The notes: a model not told the origin generated them from the sequence alone. Counted from the stretch's first letter, positions 42,718 through 52,423 are shown. The stretch is DNA of 64,000 nt from CAVXTF01 sp963701375 (GCA_963701375.1 CAVOZT010000001.1:868001-932000); one strand, 5' to 3'. Numbers and translations: made by a program.

Positions 42718-44239
42718 TCAGCCGAAGTTGCGCAGGCCTGGCCAGATCGCCTTCCAAGATGAGCTGAGTCGAGAGCAGACCCAAACGGGGGCCCCCTGCT
42801 CCTGGTCGTCTATGCCGAGGTGGTTGTCCAAGTGACCCGCGAGGGTGAGCGTCCCGCAGATCGGGGCAAGGGTCGAGTGGTCGAATCCGACGCCGACGGC
42901 GGTCGTCGCGGACGGAGGGGGTGGTCCCCAGTACCAGAAGCCGTTGTGCCCGCTGTACACGGCCGGCAACCCGTCGCCGGGTCCGTAGAAGTCGACCGCC
43001 CCCGCCTCTCCGTAATTGCTTGCGAGCACGACGGTGGACCCTCGCTCTTCGGGCGGAAGAGAGGCGTACACGATGGCGATCTCACTCACGTAAGTCGGCC
43101 AGCCGATCGTCTCGCCCGCGTCGTAATTGAGCGAGACGATCGGAGTGTGGCGCAACGATCCGACCGGCAGGAGCGGCAGAGTGACCGGGAGCGCTGTGAG
43201 GTTCAGTAACACTGCGGTGATCAGCAGAGACCTGCGCGCTGTTACCCGACCTCTTCTCGTCCAGTCCACTGTCGGTTGCGCGCCGGCGGAAATGAGCAGC
43301 GGGAGCATGCCGCCCAGGTAATAGGTCTTGCCGCCCGTAGCGACGAACATCACGGCGAGCACGACGTAGCTCACGCCAAGTGCCCTGCACCATCGCATCT
43401 TGCGATCGCGCAGGAGCCGGATCAATCCGGCGATCCAAACTGGTGCCAGATAGGGGAGGAGCACGATCTGCTCGGGCAGCAACGCCCAACGCGAAACCGA
43501 AGTTCCCGATCCACCGTTGGCTATCGACCTCGAGATCGCAAACTCAGGCCATCCGTGCGTCGCCTGCCAGATCAGATAAGGGGTCCAGAGAACCGACGCT
43601 ATGACGCCTCCGACGTACAGCCATCCGGACGTCAAGTGTCGACGAGGTCCGACAAGTGCAATGCCGGCGACGACCGCGAACATGAGAAACGCGACCAGAT
43701 CACTGTCGAAAAGACCCACTCCTGTTACGAAACCGGCAACAATCCAGAGCCTTTGGTCGCCTTGACGAAGAATGCGGACAACTATCCAAGACAAAAGAGC
43801 CCACACCGGGAGGTCGAAGGTCGTCGTGCTGAGCAGGTGCCCCGCCGCGATGGTCAAAGATGCGACGGCCATGGATGCCGCAGCCAGATTTTGCGCCGAG
43901 CGATCTGCTCCCAAATTCACGCGCCAGTAGGCCCGTCACAACGTCGAGCGAGGCGGACGCGAATGCGGAAGGAAGCCGCAGGACAACGAGGTTTCCTGGA
44001 GCGAGGTCCGACATGAGACGAGCGATGAGCGGCACGAGCGGCGGCTGGTCGGGGTAGCCCCACGCCAGGTGGCGGCCACACTCCAAGAAGTAGAGCTCGT
44101 CGCGGTGATATCCGTAGCGTCCTGAGAACACGATCAGGAGTACAGCCAACCCGGCCGCGATCGCGAGCACGGGGGCCGATGCGAACTCCGGCAGGACAGG
44201 CGATTCCGACCCTCGCTCGACCCTTTGGTCAGTCAGCAT
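42718..44239 (-). CDS. Glycosyltransferase family 39 (PMT-like) membrane protein (frameshifted)
   Basis: Polytopic membrane glycosyltransferase. From ATG 44239: a first helix (VLAIAAGLAVLLIVFSG), then GYHRDELYFLECGRHLAWGY with PDQPPLVP, the Asp-containing first loop of the ArnT/PMT group, to LLAREFG. One extra base near 43909 shifts the frame; the rest (GADRSAQNLAAASMAVASLT, several helices, TGGKTYYLGGMLP) continues to 42718. Without it the product is 506 residues. Likely transfers a sugar from a polyprenyl carrier to a protein or lipid. Confidence 0.83.
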
Positions 44240-44270
44240 CGAGAGCCGGGCGAAAATTGCGGAGGAACTT

Positions 44271-44948
44271 CTACGTCGCTGGAACGCTCGAAACGTAAAG
44301 CTGCGAGCACAGGCCCGCTCCGAGAGTGAGAGACGAACCTCGGACGTCCAATAACAGAGACCCGTCGGGATCGCGGCCGACGACCGTGGCCTCGTTTCCG
44401 GGAATGAAGTGATGCTCGTAGAGGTACGCAAGGCTGTCTGTGTCGAGCTCCACCTCTTCTGTGATCCTCTCGAGCCGAATCACCTCGCCGATCGGCGATT
44501 CGAGCAAGCAGGTCTGAGCGGGGATCTCGCCGGCGCGCGGCGCCGCTCCCGGGATCGGGTTACCGTGCGGGCACGTGCTCGGGTTACCGAGCAACTCCAC
44601 GAGCCTGGTCTCGACCTCGTCGGAGATCACGTGCTCCCATCGGCCCGCCTCGAGATGCGCCTTGTGCCATTCGAGGCCGATGACGTCGACAAGCAGACGC
44701 TCGGCGAGCCTGTGCTTCCTCACGACGCCCTCGGCGATCGTCCTGCCCTTGCCGGTCAGCTCGAGGCGACGGCCGTCGCGCTCGACGTAGCCGTCCGCCT
44801 GGAGGCGGTCGAGCATCTCTGAAACCGAGGGCGCCGCCTTGCCCAGCCGTTCGGCTATCCGTGCCTGGATGACCGGCGTCCCGGCTTCTGCCAGGTCGTG
44901 GATGGTCTCGAGATACTCCTCGAGGGGCGGGTGGTACCCGATAGGCAC
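44271..44948 (-). CDS. DtxR/IdeR family iron- or manganese-dependent repressor
   Basis: 225-residue metal-sensing regulator. The winged helix is VIQARIAERLGKAAPSVSEM with LDRLQADGYVERD; the dimerisation domain carries WEHVISDEVETRLVELLG and STCPHGNPIPG, containing the Cys and His of the metal sites. A C-terminal SH3-like/FeoA domain follows (YLYEHHFIPGNEATVVG). It lies divergent from the iron ABC gene with a DtxR box between them, so it probably represses that gene and maybe itself. Confidence 0.92.
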   Translation of the reverse strand: MPIGYHPPLEEYLETIHDLAEAGTPVIQARIAERLGKAAPSVSEMLDRLQADGYVERDGRRLELTGKGRTIAEGVVRKHRLAERLLVDVIGLEWHKAHLEAGRWEHVISDEVETRLVELLGNPSTCPHGNPIPGAAPRAGEIPAQTCLLESPIGEVIRLERITEEVELDTDSLAYLYEHHFIPGNEATVVGRDPDGSLLLDVRGSSLTLGAGLCSQLYVSSVPAT

Positions 44949-45004
44949 GGCTCGGATCCTACCTAGGGCCGGGCAACCCCGACCGGGCTTGTTGACTGAA
45001 TAAC

Positions 45005-45023
45005 TTAGGTAAGCCTAACCTTA
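45005..45023. promoter_or_regulatory. DtxR/IdeR iron box
   Basis: TTAGGTAAGCCTAACCTTA is a near-perfect 19-bp match to the palindromic consensus TWAGGTWAGSCTWACCTWA. It lies 22 bases upstream of the ABC-transporter ATG and 57 bases upstream of the divergent regulator. Confidence 0.9.
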
Positions 45024-45044
45024 GATCATGCCCGGAGGTTCGGC

Positions 45045-46190
45045 ATGACGAGTCTCTCCGTAGTCGGAGCTCATAAGGCGTTCGGTTCCCGGCCGGTCCT
45101 CGAAGGTGTGGATCTCGAGATAGAAGACGGATCCCTCGTGGCCATTCTCGGGCCCTCGGGAAGCGGGAAGACCACGCTGCTCAGGCTCTTCGCCGGGTTC
45201 GAGAGGCTGGATGCCGGCCGTATAACCCTCGGCACAAGAGTTGTCGACCACGGCTCGCACTACCTTCCGCCCGAGGAGCGCAACATCGGGTACGTGCCTC
45301 AAGAAGGCGCACTGTTTCCCCACCTGTCCGCCGAGCGCAACGTTGCTTTCGGGCTGCGAAGACAAGAGCGCCGCGACGGCCGCGTGCAAGAGCTGCTCGA
45401 GATGGTCGGCTTGAAGGGGCTCGAACGTCGCTACCCCCATCAGATGTCGGGGGGTCAGCAACAGCGCGTGGCGCTCGCCCGCGCCCTTGCGATCCAGCCA
45501 GGTGTCGTGTTGCTCGACGAGCCGTTTGACTCGCTCGATGCAGGGTTGCGCGCGAGCGTCCGAGCCGACGTGGGAGAAGTCCTGCGCCACGCCGGGACGA
45601 CCGCCGTGCTCGTCACTCACGACCAGGACGAGGCGCTGTCGTTCGCCGACCAGGTGGCCGTGCTCCGAGACGGGAAGATCGTCCAGGTTGCCGCACCGGA
45701 GGAGATATACACGCGGCCTGTCGACGTGGGGGTGGCCGGGTTCGTCGGGCAGGCCAATCTGCTTCCAGCAATTGCAGGCGGCGGCGTGGCGCGAAGCGTC
45801 ATCGGTCCGCTCCCGATAGCCGCCGGTGGGAGACTCGAAGGACCGGTGACGGTCGTCATCCGGCCCGAGCAACTGCGACTTTCCGCTCCCGGTGAGCCGG
45901 GCCTCCTGGCGGGAGTTGTCACGCACCAGGAGTACTACGGGCACGACGCCGTCGTCCGGGTGCGCCTGACTACACCGAACTCGGTCGGACCGGGTGATGC
46001 GGCGTACGCGAAAAAGTCGATCAACGGGCGTGCATCAGTTGACGGAGACGTTTCGACTGGTCCGCCGTCTGACGGGATGCCCAGCGAGCTCGTTGTCCGT
46101 ACCGACGGTCAAGAGGTGCCGGCAGTCGGCGAGTCAGTCTCACTGCAGGTGCAGGGTGAAGTCCTGGCGATGCGCGCGATCGCGGGTTGA
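45045..46190 (+). CDS. Iron(III)-type ABC transporter ATP-binding protein
   Basis: 381-residue ATPase of the FbpC/PotA class. Walker A GPSGSGKTT (about 34-42), Q-loop VPQEGALFPHLS, signature MSGGQQQRVALARAL, Walker B VVLLDEPFDSLD, H-loop LVTHDQDEAL, then a TOBE domain (TVVIRPEQLRLS, VVTHQEYYGHDAVVRVRL). GGAGG precedes ATG 45045. The operator upstream fits iron repression. No permease or binding-protein gene follows, so its partners are elsewhere. Confidence 0.92.
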   Translation: MTSLSVVGAHKAFGSRPVLEGVDLEIEDGSLVAILGPSGSGKTTLLRLFAGFERLDAGRITLGTRVVDHGSHYLPPEERNIGYVPQEGALFPHLSAERNVAFGLRRQERRDGRVQELLEMVGLKGLERRYPHQMSGGQQQRVALARALAIQPGVVLLDEPFDSLDAGLRASVRADVGEVLRHAGTTAVLVTHDQDEALSFADQVAVLRDGKIVQVAAPEEIYTRPVDVGVAGFVGQANLLPAIAGGGVARSVIGPLPIAAGGRLEGPVTVVIRPEQLRLSAPGEPGLLAGVVTHQEYYGHDAVVRVRLTTPNSVGPGDAAYAKKSINGRASVDGDVSTGPPSDGMPSELVVRTDGQEVPAVGESVSLQVQGEVLAMRAIAG

Positions 46191-46223
46191 AGGGCCGAAC
46201 GACTCAGAGCTAGGACTTGAATC

Positions 46224-47489
46224 GTGATTGTTGCGCCGAAGAGTTCGCTGCGCCATTCCAAGTGCGTCCTCGCCGTAACGGTGGTTGTGACCGTCGCAGT
46301 CGTGCTCGGGGGATGCGCGTCTTCGACCCGCCCGGCCTCCGCCGGTTCGTCAACTTCGGTCGGGTCCTCGGGAACCTCGTCAACGGTCGGGGCGCCGACC
46401 ACGTCGACCCAACACGCGTTCCACCTCTCGGACATAAGGCACGTCTTCGTGATCGTTCTCGAGAACGAGAGTTACGCAGCCACGTTCGGCACGCCGTCCA
46501 ACGATCCTTATCTCGCGTCGACTCTTGTCGGAGAAGGAGCGTTGCTCCCGAATTTCTACGGCACCGGTCACGCCTCGCTCGACAACTACGTCGCAATGAT
46601 CTCGGGTCAGCCGCCGACGACAGACACGCAAGCCGACTGCGGTCAATTCGTGGACATCGCCGGATCACTCGGACCAGGAGGGATCGAGACGGGGAATGGC
46701 TGTATCTACCCTCCGGATGTGCAGACGATCGGCACGCAACTCGACTCGGCGCATTTCACCTGGAAGGCGTACATGCAGGACATGGGAAACGTCGCGAGCC
46801 GCGAATCAGCGGCGTGCGGCCATCCCGCGATCGGGTCGGCGGACCTGACCGAGGCAGCGGTCACAGGCGACGGGTACGCCACGCGCCACGACCCGTTCGT
46901 GTATTTCAGGTCCGTCATCGATGACCAGACGTCCTGCGACGCACACGTGGTCGCTCTCGGCACCTCCGGCGGCAAGATGCCCGCGTCTGCATTGCCTGGA
47001 GAGACGGGACTCGCAGCCGACCTTCGTTCGGTCGCGTCTACTCCGAACTTTTCGTTCATCACTCCGAACCTGTGCGAGGACGGTCACGACTTCCCGTGCG
47101 TGAACGAGACGGGTCAGCAGAGTGCCTATGCCGACTACGACGCCTTCCTGCGGACCTGGGTGCCGCTTATCACGAGCTCTGCGGCATTCAAGGCTGACGG
47201 CATGCTCGTCGTCACCTTCGACGAGGCCGAGACCGGCGCCGAGGCTGACGCCGCGTGCTGTGGTGAGCACCCTGGACCGGCTGCGGCGAATCCCGGCGTG
47301 AACGGTCCGGGGGGTGGCATCACCGGGGCGGTCGTCATCTCCCCGTTCGTGCGACCGGGGACGGTGAGTCACAACGCGTACAACGACTTCTCGGTCCTCG
47401 CAACGGAAGAAGACATCTTCGGGGTCTCTCGTCTCGGCGAGGCGGCGACGGTGACGTCAACGTTCGGTCGAGACGTGTTCGACCGCTAG
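46224..47489 (+). CDS. Phosphoesterase-family lipoprotein (acid phosphatase / phospholipase C-like)
   Basis: 421 residues. The lipobox VVVTVAVVLGGC and Ser/Thr linker anchor it outside. The alkaline-phosphatase-like fold shows HVFVIVLENESYAATFG, LPNFYGTGHASLDNYVAMIS, FVDIAG, NLCEDGHDFPC and LVVTFDEAETGAEAD: the Glu/Asn and Thr/His/Asp metal-site residues of PF04185. Likely hydrolyses phosphate esters at the cell surface. The stop overlaps the convergent ferredoxin gene by four bases. Confidence 0.86.
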   Translation: MIVAPKSSLRHSKCVLAVTVVVTVAVVLGGCASSTRPASAGSSTSVGSSGTSSTVGAPTTSTQHAFHLSDIRHVFVIVLENESYAATFGTPSNDPYLASTLVGEGALLPNFYGTGHASLDNYVAMISGQPPTTDTQADCGQFVDIAGSLGPGGIETGNGCIYPPDVQTIGTQLDSAHFTWKAYMQDMGNVASRESAACGHPAIGSADLTEAAVTGDGYATRHDPFVYFRSVIDDQTSCDAHVVALGTSGGKMPASALPGETGLAADLRSVASTPNFSFITPNLCEDGHDFPCVNETGQQSAYADYDAFLRTWVPLITSSAAFKADGMLVVTFDEAETGAEADAACCGEHPGPAAANPGVNGPGGGITGAVVISPFVRPGTVSHNAYNDFSVLATEEDIFGVSRLGEAATVTSTFGRDVFDR

Positions 47490-47737
47490 GGCGGGCCTGA
47501 GCGGCGGCGCGCGTCGTCGGACAGCAACAGCGCGCGTCGAGGGCAGTCCCTGGCAGCCTTCTTTGCGACCGCGACCAGGTTCGCCGGGACGGCCGCTCCA
47601 TGCACGATCGGGTAACCCCATTCGTCCAGGGACACGATCTCCCCGAGAAGTTCGGCGCAGTATCCGTAGGCCTCGCATGCGATCGGGTCGACCGCAAGCC
47701 TGAGAGCCTTCCGCCGGCCGACCCGAGGCGCGCTCAC
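47486..47737 (-). CDS. 3Fe-4S-type ferredoxin
   Basis: 83-residue electron carrier. IACEAYGYCAELLGEIVSLD plus ARDCPRRALLL give three cluster Cys (C-x5-C...C-P), as in P450-associated actinobacterial ferredoxins. GTG 47737 overlaps the NuoF-like stop by four bases. Last gene of the ApbE-cytochrome-NuoF-ferredoxin operon. Confidence 0.88.
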   Translation of the reverse strand: MSAPRVGRRKALRLAVDPIACEAYGYCAELLGEIVSLDEWGYPIVHGAAVPANLVAVAKKAARDCPRRALLLSDDARRRSGPP

Positions 47738-49027
47738 CTGAGCGCTCCGTGGGAATCCGGTGCGCCGAAGGGGAGAACCGATGGCCGGTCAGCGCCCGGG
47801 CAAGGTCGCCCGGCCGCGTCCGCGGCGAAATCGTCGGCGAACACTCGAAGAGCGCTCGAGACGAGGCGTGCCGCGCCATCCGGATGGCGGCACGCACCGC
47901 GCCCGGTCACCTGGTGGATCCGACGCTCGAGCAGCGCCGCCGCACCGGGTTCGACGTGCGCGCGCCATACCTGCTCGAGCGACGATGCGATCGCCGGGAG
48001 CCCGAACGCGGCAAGGACCGCATTGTCCGGAGCTCTGTTGCGCCATGTATCGCGCTACCCGCGCGGTCTCCGCGACCCCGCACGAGCCGGGAGGGAGCAC
48101 AGCGATCACTCCGGCGCCCGTCGTGGCTCCAACGTTCGCAAGCTGCTCGGGACTGAACCCGACGTGTAGCGCGTCCGACGGCACGAAGCTGCCGCCGTAA
48201 CCACCGACGACGACAGCAGGTGGAGGACCCGCCGGTTCGCACAAGTCGATTATCCCGGAGAGGGGAGTGCCCATCGCGACCTCGAGAACACCGGGGTGCC
48301 CGACGCCTCCCGAGACGGTGACGAGAGTCGTACCGGGAGCCGACGGCGTCCCGACTTCGCGGAACCAACGGGCGCCGTAGCGGGAGATGAGCGACATGTG
48401 AGCGAGCGTCTCGGCGTTGTGGAGTAGCAGCGGGCGCCTCTGCACTCGAAGTGGAATCGACTTGTCGGTGCGGAGAATCGGGGCGGCACGCCCCCCGTCG
48501 AGCCACGCCGCGAGCGCGGACTCCTCTCCGGTCACGAATTGCCCGGGGGGGCGGGCGACTTCTGTGCGAACTTGGTCGAGACCCCTCGCCCGTCGTTCAC
48601 CGATGGCCCAGAGCACCGACTCCGCCGCGTCGTGCTGATCGTCTGCGACGCAGACAATTACTTGCTTCGCGTCGAGCGCCGTAGCTGTCAGTTGCGCGCC
48701 ATCCAGCACGAGGTGAGGCGCATGCGTAAGGAGCACGCGATCCTTCGCACTTGCAGGCTCTCCCTCCATTGCGTTGACGACGACAATCGGGGCGCCTCGC
48801 GCCCTGCGCACCGAGTCGAGCTTTCGCCACGCAGAAAATCCTGCGCCTCCTCTTCCGGTCAGGCCGGAAGCTTGGATCTCGGCAGCGTGGTGTGCGGCCC
48901 ATCGCGAGTCGCCGGGGGAGCCAAGGTGCGCAGCACCGTGCGCGGCCAAGTGGGAATCGAGAGAGCTGCGATCAGGTCCCCTCACGGCGAGCAGTCGGGC
49001 CGTCCGGGGTGCAGTCAATACGCTCAT
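47734..49027 (-). CDS. NuoF-like NADH/FMN-binding oxidoreductase (frameshifted near the Fe-S region)
   Basis: Complex-I 51-kDa-like protein. ASGLTGRGGAGFSAWRKLDS binds FMN/NADH and VVVNAMEGEPASAKDRVL follows. SSGQCGPCR begins the Fe-S region, with Ser where complex I has the first Cys, as in stand-alone actinobacterial forms. After GPCR one extra base near 48007 shifts the frame; removing it continues FGLPAIASSLEQVWRAHVEP with GACRHPDG, ending at 47734 where it overlaps the ferredoxin start (430 residues). ATG 49027 overlaps the cytochrome stop. Confidence 0.85.
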
Positions 49028-49605
49028 CGCGCACTCCCGCGTGCGGCCAGCTGAGCCGTGGGAGCATGCGTCCTCCGGCGTGAGAACGGGGGGGCGAACC
49101 GCCAGGCCGCCGTTGCCACGACCGCCAAACAGCACGCGCCGACCAGACCGTCCACCCAAGTGAGCTTGATATCCGTGCCGCTACCTATTCCGTGCGCGAT
49201 CGCCACCGGCCACGAGATGTACGCGAGCCAGTGCAACGCCCGCCACGTGCGTGGCCCTATACGGGACCTCACGAGGCTCGACACGAAGACCGCGAGGAGA
49301 AGGTCGAGCGAGATCGCGCCGAGCCCGACGAAGAAACGCTGGTACGAAGACGTGAACGGAATCACGACTGCGATCCAACCGATATGCACGTAGGTGTCGA
49401 CGACGCTCGTCAGGATGTGTATTCCCAAGAAGCAGACCGCGAGGATCGAGATCCTCCTGTGCAGGTCCTGCTGGACGAAACGCGGCCACCCTGGGCCCGA
49501 CACCCGGCGCGCGGTCAGAAGTCCCAGAACCACCGTCGCGGTGAGCAACAACATGCCGACGAGCCCGGTGGCCCTGGTCGTGTACCACAGCATCTGGGAG
49601 CTCAT
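49024..49605 (-). CDS. Ferric-reductase-like transmembrane cytochrome b protein
   Basis: 193 residues with about six hydrophobic helices (LVGMLLLTATVVLGLLTA, ISILAVCFLGIHILTSVVDT, LGAISLDLLLAVFVSSLV, YISWPVAIAHGIGSG). His residues at DLHRRIS, GIHIL, LHWLAY and AHGIG match the bis-heme positions of the FRD/MsrQ group. It lacks FAD/NADPH domains, which the downstream NuoF-like protein may supply. Overlaps both neighbours by four bases. Confidence 0.88.
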   Translation of the reverse strand: MSSQMLWYTTRATGLVGMLLLTATVVLGLLTARRVSGPGWPRFVQQDLHRRISILAVCFLGIHILTSVVDTYVHIGWIAVVIPFTSSYQRFFVGLGAISLDLLLAVFVSSLVRSRIGPRTWRALHWLAYISWPVAIAHGIGSGTDIKLTWVDGLVGACCLAVVATAAWRFAPPFSRRRTHAPTAQLAARGSAR

Positions 49606-50576
49606 GACGCGGCGCGTTTCGGGATCTGAGGAGAAGTCGTGGACTCAGGCCAGCCGCAGACCGTCTCGACGTTGCCGGTGACCGACACGAGCCTGGCCGG
49701 TAAGCCGGCGAGTGCCAGGCGCTTCGGCGCACTCGGACCCCAGACGATCGCTGCGGTGCTCGCTGCGTTCGCCTCGACGCAGCTCGATGCCGCCACAGAG
49801 ACGAGGCTCCAGCATTCTCGGGCGTTCTCGCCTGTCACCGGGTCGACGATGTGGTGAACGGCTCTCCCCGCTCTATTCCATGTGCGGATTGTCGTGCTCG
49901 AGCTCGCCACACCGCCCGAAGTCACCGCAACCACCTGGTCGACCGAGTCGGGGCGGGCGGACGAGCTCTGGGCGATACCGATCGGCCAACCCCCGTCCGG
50001 AGACGGCCCTGCGACCGCGAGGTCGCCTCCGATGCTCACGAGGGCGCCGGATCCCGTCCGGCGTGCGATCGAATTGGCGGCGCGGTCTGCCGCGAGTGCC
50101 TTTGCGGAGGCGCCCAGATCGAGAAGTACGCCTTCCGGCACGCGCACTGTTCGCTTGTCGATATCCACTTCTATCGAACGCCATCCCGCAGCGCGACGTT
50201 CTTCCGCTTTCCGGCGGTGTGTTGCCGGCGCGTCCTCAGGTCGTGCGCCCAGTTGAGTGATGGTTGCGAAGTCGTCGTCGTAACCGAGCGCCTCCATCGC
50301 GCGGCCGACGGTCGGATCGACTGCTCCGTCGGTCCATTGCGCGACCGACTGAGCTACGAGCACGGCCTCGAGCATGAGCGGGCTCACCCGCAAAGGTGAT
50401 CCGCCGGCTCGCCTCAACGTCGATACCTCAGAATCGTCCCTGAATCGACTCGCGGCGAGATCCATGTCCTCGACCTCGTAGGCGAGCAACACAGCTGCAT
50501 GGTCCATCACTTGCGGGTCTGTGACTGCAACGGTCGCGGTGGTTCCGAATGCTCGGATCGAGCGCGTCGATTCCAT
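49602..50576 (-). CDS. apbE: FAD:protein FMN transferase (ApbE family)
   Basis: Transfers FMN from FAD to a Thr/Ser of extracytoplasmic redox proteins. Family blocks: RAFGTTATVAVTDP, SRFRDDSEVSTLRRAGGSPL, WTDGAVDPTVGRAM, LLDLGASAKALAADRAA, VSIGGDLAVAGPSPDG and VHHIVDPVTGENAREC. No signal peptide. ATG 50576 follows AGAGGGG; the upstream reading to 50618 is less likely. First of four overlapping genes. Confidence 0.93.
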   Translation of the reverse strand: MESTRSIRAFGTTATVAVTDPQVMDHAAVLLAYEVEDMDLAASRFRDDSEVSTLRRAGGSPLRVSPLMLEAVLVAQSVAQWTDGAVDPTVGRAMEALGYDDDFATITQLGARPEDAPATHRRKAEERRAAGWRSIEVDIDKRTVRVPEGVLLDLGASAKALAADRAANSIARRTGSGALVSIGGDLAVAGPSPDGGWPIGIAQSSSARPDSVDQVVAVTSGGVASSSTTIRTWNRAGRAVHHIVDPVTGENARECWSLVSVAASSCVEANAASTAAIVWGPSAPKRLALAGLPARLVSVTGNVETVCGWPESTTSPQIPKRAAS

Positions 50577-50633
50577 GTTTCGCCCCTCTCTGTGTGATGC
50601 GCTCTTCAGGGTTCGCATGAGCCGAACGTGTGG

Positions 50634-50936
50634 TCAGCTCGTGCCGCCGGAAACGACGGTCGGTGACGTCGTCGTCGTAGTCGGCGCAGTCGCCGGGCTT
50701 GTCGTGGTCGGTGTGATGCCGGAACCGGATCCGGTTTTGGTCGCGGTCGACGACGTGGACCTGGCGCTCGAGTGTGCAGAGGCGATCGTGGTGCTCGAAG
50801 CGCCCGGGATCTCGGTTGCCACAACGCCCCCGATGAGCACCGCGGTGAGAGCGGCGCCGCCGGTGGCGATCCCCGTCATGCGCCTGACCTTGCGAAGTGC
50901 AGCCGTTCTCTTCTCGGCGTGATCTCTTGGGGACAT
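50634..50936 (-). CDS. Short membrane-anchored Ser/Thr-rich protein
   Basis: 100 residues from ATG 50936, with AGGAGA upstream. A charged N-terminus (MSPRDHAEKRTAALRKVRRM) leads to the helix GIATGGAALTAVLIGGVVAT, then a Ser/Thr-rich exterior tail ending in Thr-repeats (TTTTTSPTVVSGGTS). PGASST after the helix has a GAS triplet, faintly like FMN-attachment motifs used by ApbE. It lies just upstream of apbE on the same strand, so a role as substrate or anchor is conceivable but unproven. Confidence 0.6.
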   Translation of the reverse strand: MSPRDHAEKRTAALRKVRRMTGIATGGAALTAVLIGGVVATEIPGASSTTIASAHSSARSTSSTATKTGSGSGITPTTTSPATAPTTTTTSPTVVSGGTS

Positions 50937-51084
50937 CGTCTTCTCCTGAGGTAGCAGCGTGCGATCGGTTCCACTGATCACACCGGGCCTACCTGGCAGT
51001 GGACGTTCCGTCCGCTGAGAGCCCGCTGTGAAATCAGGCCAATGGGATCCGCACGGAGAGGACGGGCCCGCTACGGGTCGTCTG

Positions 51085-51501
51085 CTATCCGGTTCCGGCG
51101 ACGGGCGGCATGTCGGCCATCCGACAAGGTATGTCGGCGTTCTCGTCGAGGTGATAGCTCGCGCACACCCGGTGGTACCCGTCGGCGATCGTGAGGGGGA
51201 CACCCGACGTCATGGTCCCGCGTACCAGTAGGACGGGAGAGAGGCGCTCGCCCCTGTGCACCTTCTTCAGGTCCGCAGCGACGTGCGCGTTGTCTTCGGG
51301 GAGTAGCGCGAGCGAGCTGGCGCGCAGCAGGTCCTTTGCCTTGTGATGCTCAATCGGCGCTTTTTCGAGGTCCGCGACCACCGAGTCTGTGGCAGCTTCG
51401 CCGAGAACCAGGCTGAGATAAGAGGCTGCGGCTGGGTAGTCGTGGCTGTCAGGCTCGCTCTTCCAGTGCTCAGCGGCGGGAAGACCCGCCTTCTTTGCCA
51501 T
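51085..51501 (-). CDS. Conserved hypothetical protein with DGYHR motif
   Basis: 138 residues from ATG 51501 (MAKKAGLPAAEHWKSEPDSH). The C-terminal half PLTIADGYHRVCASYHLDEN with IPCRM carries a ParB/sulfiredoxin-like D-G-x-H-R signature. The N-terminal part is helical. Widespread but uncharacterised in bacteria; a longer reading to 51603 overlaps the acetyltransferase. Function unknown. Confidence 0.65.
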   Translation of the reverse strand: MAKKAGLPAAEHWKSEPDSHDYPAAASYLSLVLGEAATDSVVADLEKAPIEHHKAKDLLRASSLALLPEDNAHVAADLKKVHRGERLSPVLLVRGTMTSGVPLTIADGYHRVCASYHLDENADIPCRMADMPPVAGTG

Positions 51502-51547
51502 CTCCGTACTATCGCGCCGCTCCGGCTCACGTGAGAGCTCGAGCGCG

Positions 51548-52423
51548 CTACGAGGCCCGATGGCGCTTCCGGTACACGAAGAAAACCGGTCCGATGGTTC
51601 CACCCACCCGCACGTAGGGCACGAGCGGACCGACCCACAGGACCTCGATTCTCTCGTATCCGATCTGGCGCATCCGCCTCAAGGCGCCGAGCAACAGCGA
51701 TTTCGCTGCACCTTTTCCGATTAGGTCGGGACGCGACGCAACAGGCCCGAGTGTGGCGGAACGGTTCACGTCAAAGGCGCATGCCGCGGCGATGCCACGC
51801 GAGTCCCGTGTCACGAGAAGTGACCCCTGATCGAACGCCCGCAAGAGCTCGGCACGCCAATTCGGCCAGTGCTCGCACGCCCAGGCGTCGATCACGTCCC
51901 TTTCGGTCGGCAGAGGGTCCTCGCCTCTGGCCGGACCGGGGGGAAGTTTGGCCAGTTCGACGATCACGTTGTAGTTGCTTTCCTCCCTCGCGAAATGGTG
52001 CCGCTCGAGCAGGTAGCAAAGAACCGTCTCGGTGGATGGCACGCCCGGGAACAAGAAATAAGGTGGGTCGGCGCCCGTCGTTATGACCGGCGCCCCCTCG
52101 AGATCACCTTCGGCCGCCTCTATGAGCGCGTGGCCGTTGCCGCGGCCCCGGTTCGCCGGGTCCACGGCCAGGAGTCGCAGGCTGCCGCTGTCGCCTTCGC
52201 GCACAGTTGCGACGACACCGACGCTCGGCGCGAAGCGGACGACCGAAGGCTGTTCTCGTGCGAAGAGCGCCTTACGCAGTTCTTCGGTGCTCAGCTTTTG
52301 CGATACGGCGCGAGCGCATAGTTCCGATATCTGTGCGAGCGACTCCGGACCGACTACTGGCAGGCGTTCGGTTGTCAGGGCCTCGTCTTTCCTTGCGCAT
52401 CGGGGACGCTGCGAAAGTAGCAC
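51548..52423 (-). CDS. Tandem-domain GNAT acetyltransferase
   Basis: 291 residues with two GNAT-like halves. The first has SLRLLAVDPANRGRGNGHAL, a complete acetyl-CoA loop; the second has ATLGPVASRPDLIGKGAAKS and LLLGALRRMRQIGYERIEV. Target unknown. The true start may be downstream of MLLSQRPRCARKDEALTTER. Confidence 0.85.
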   Translation of the reverse strand: MLLSQRPRCARKDEALTTERLPVVGPESLAQISELCARAVSQKLSTEELRKALFAREQPSVVRFAPSVGVVATVREGDSGSLRLLAVDPANRGRGNGHALIEAAEGDLEGAPVITTGADPPYFLFPGVPSTETVLCYLLERHHFAREESNYNVIVELAKLPPGPARGEDPLPTERDVIDAWACEHWPNWRAELLRAFDQGSLLVTRDSRGIAAACAFDVNRSATLGPVASRPDLIGKGAAKSLLLGALRRMRQIGYERIEVLWVGPLVPYVRVGGTIGPVFFVYRKRHRAS

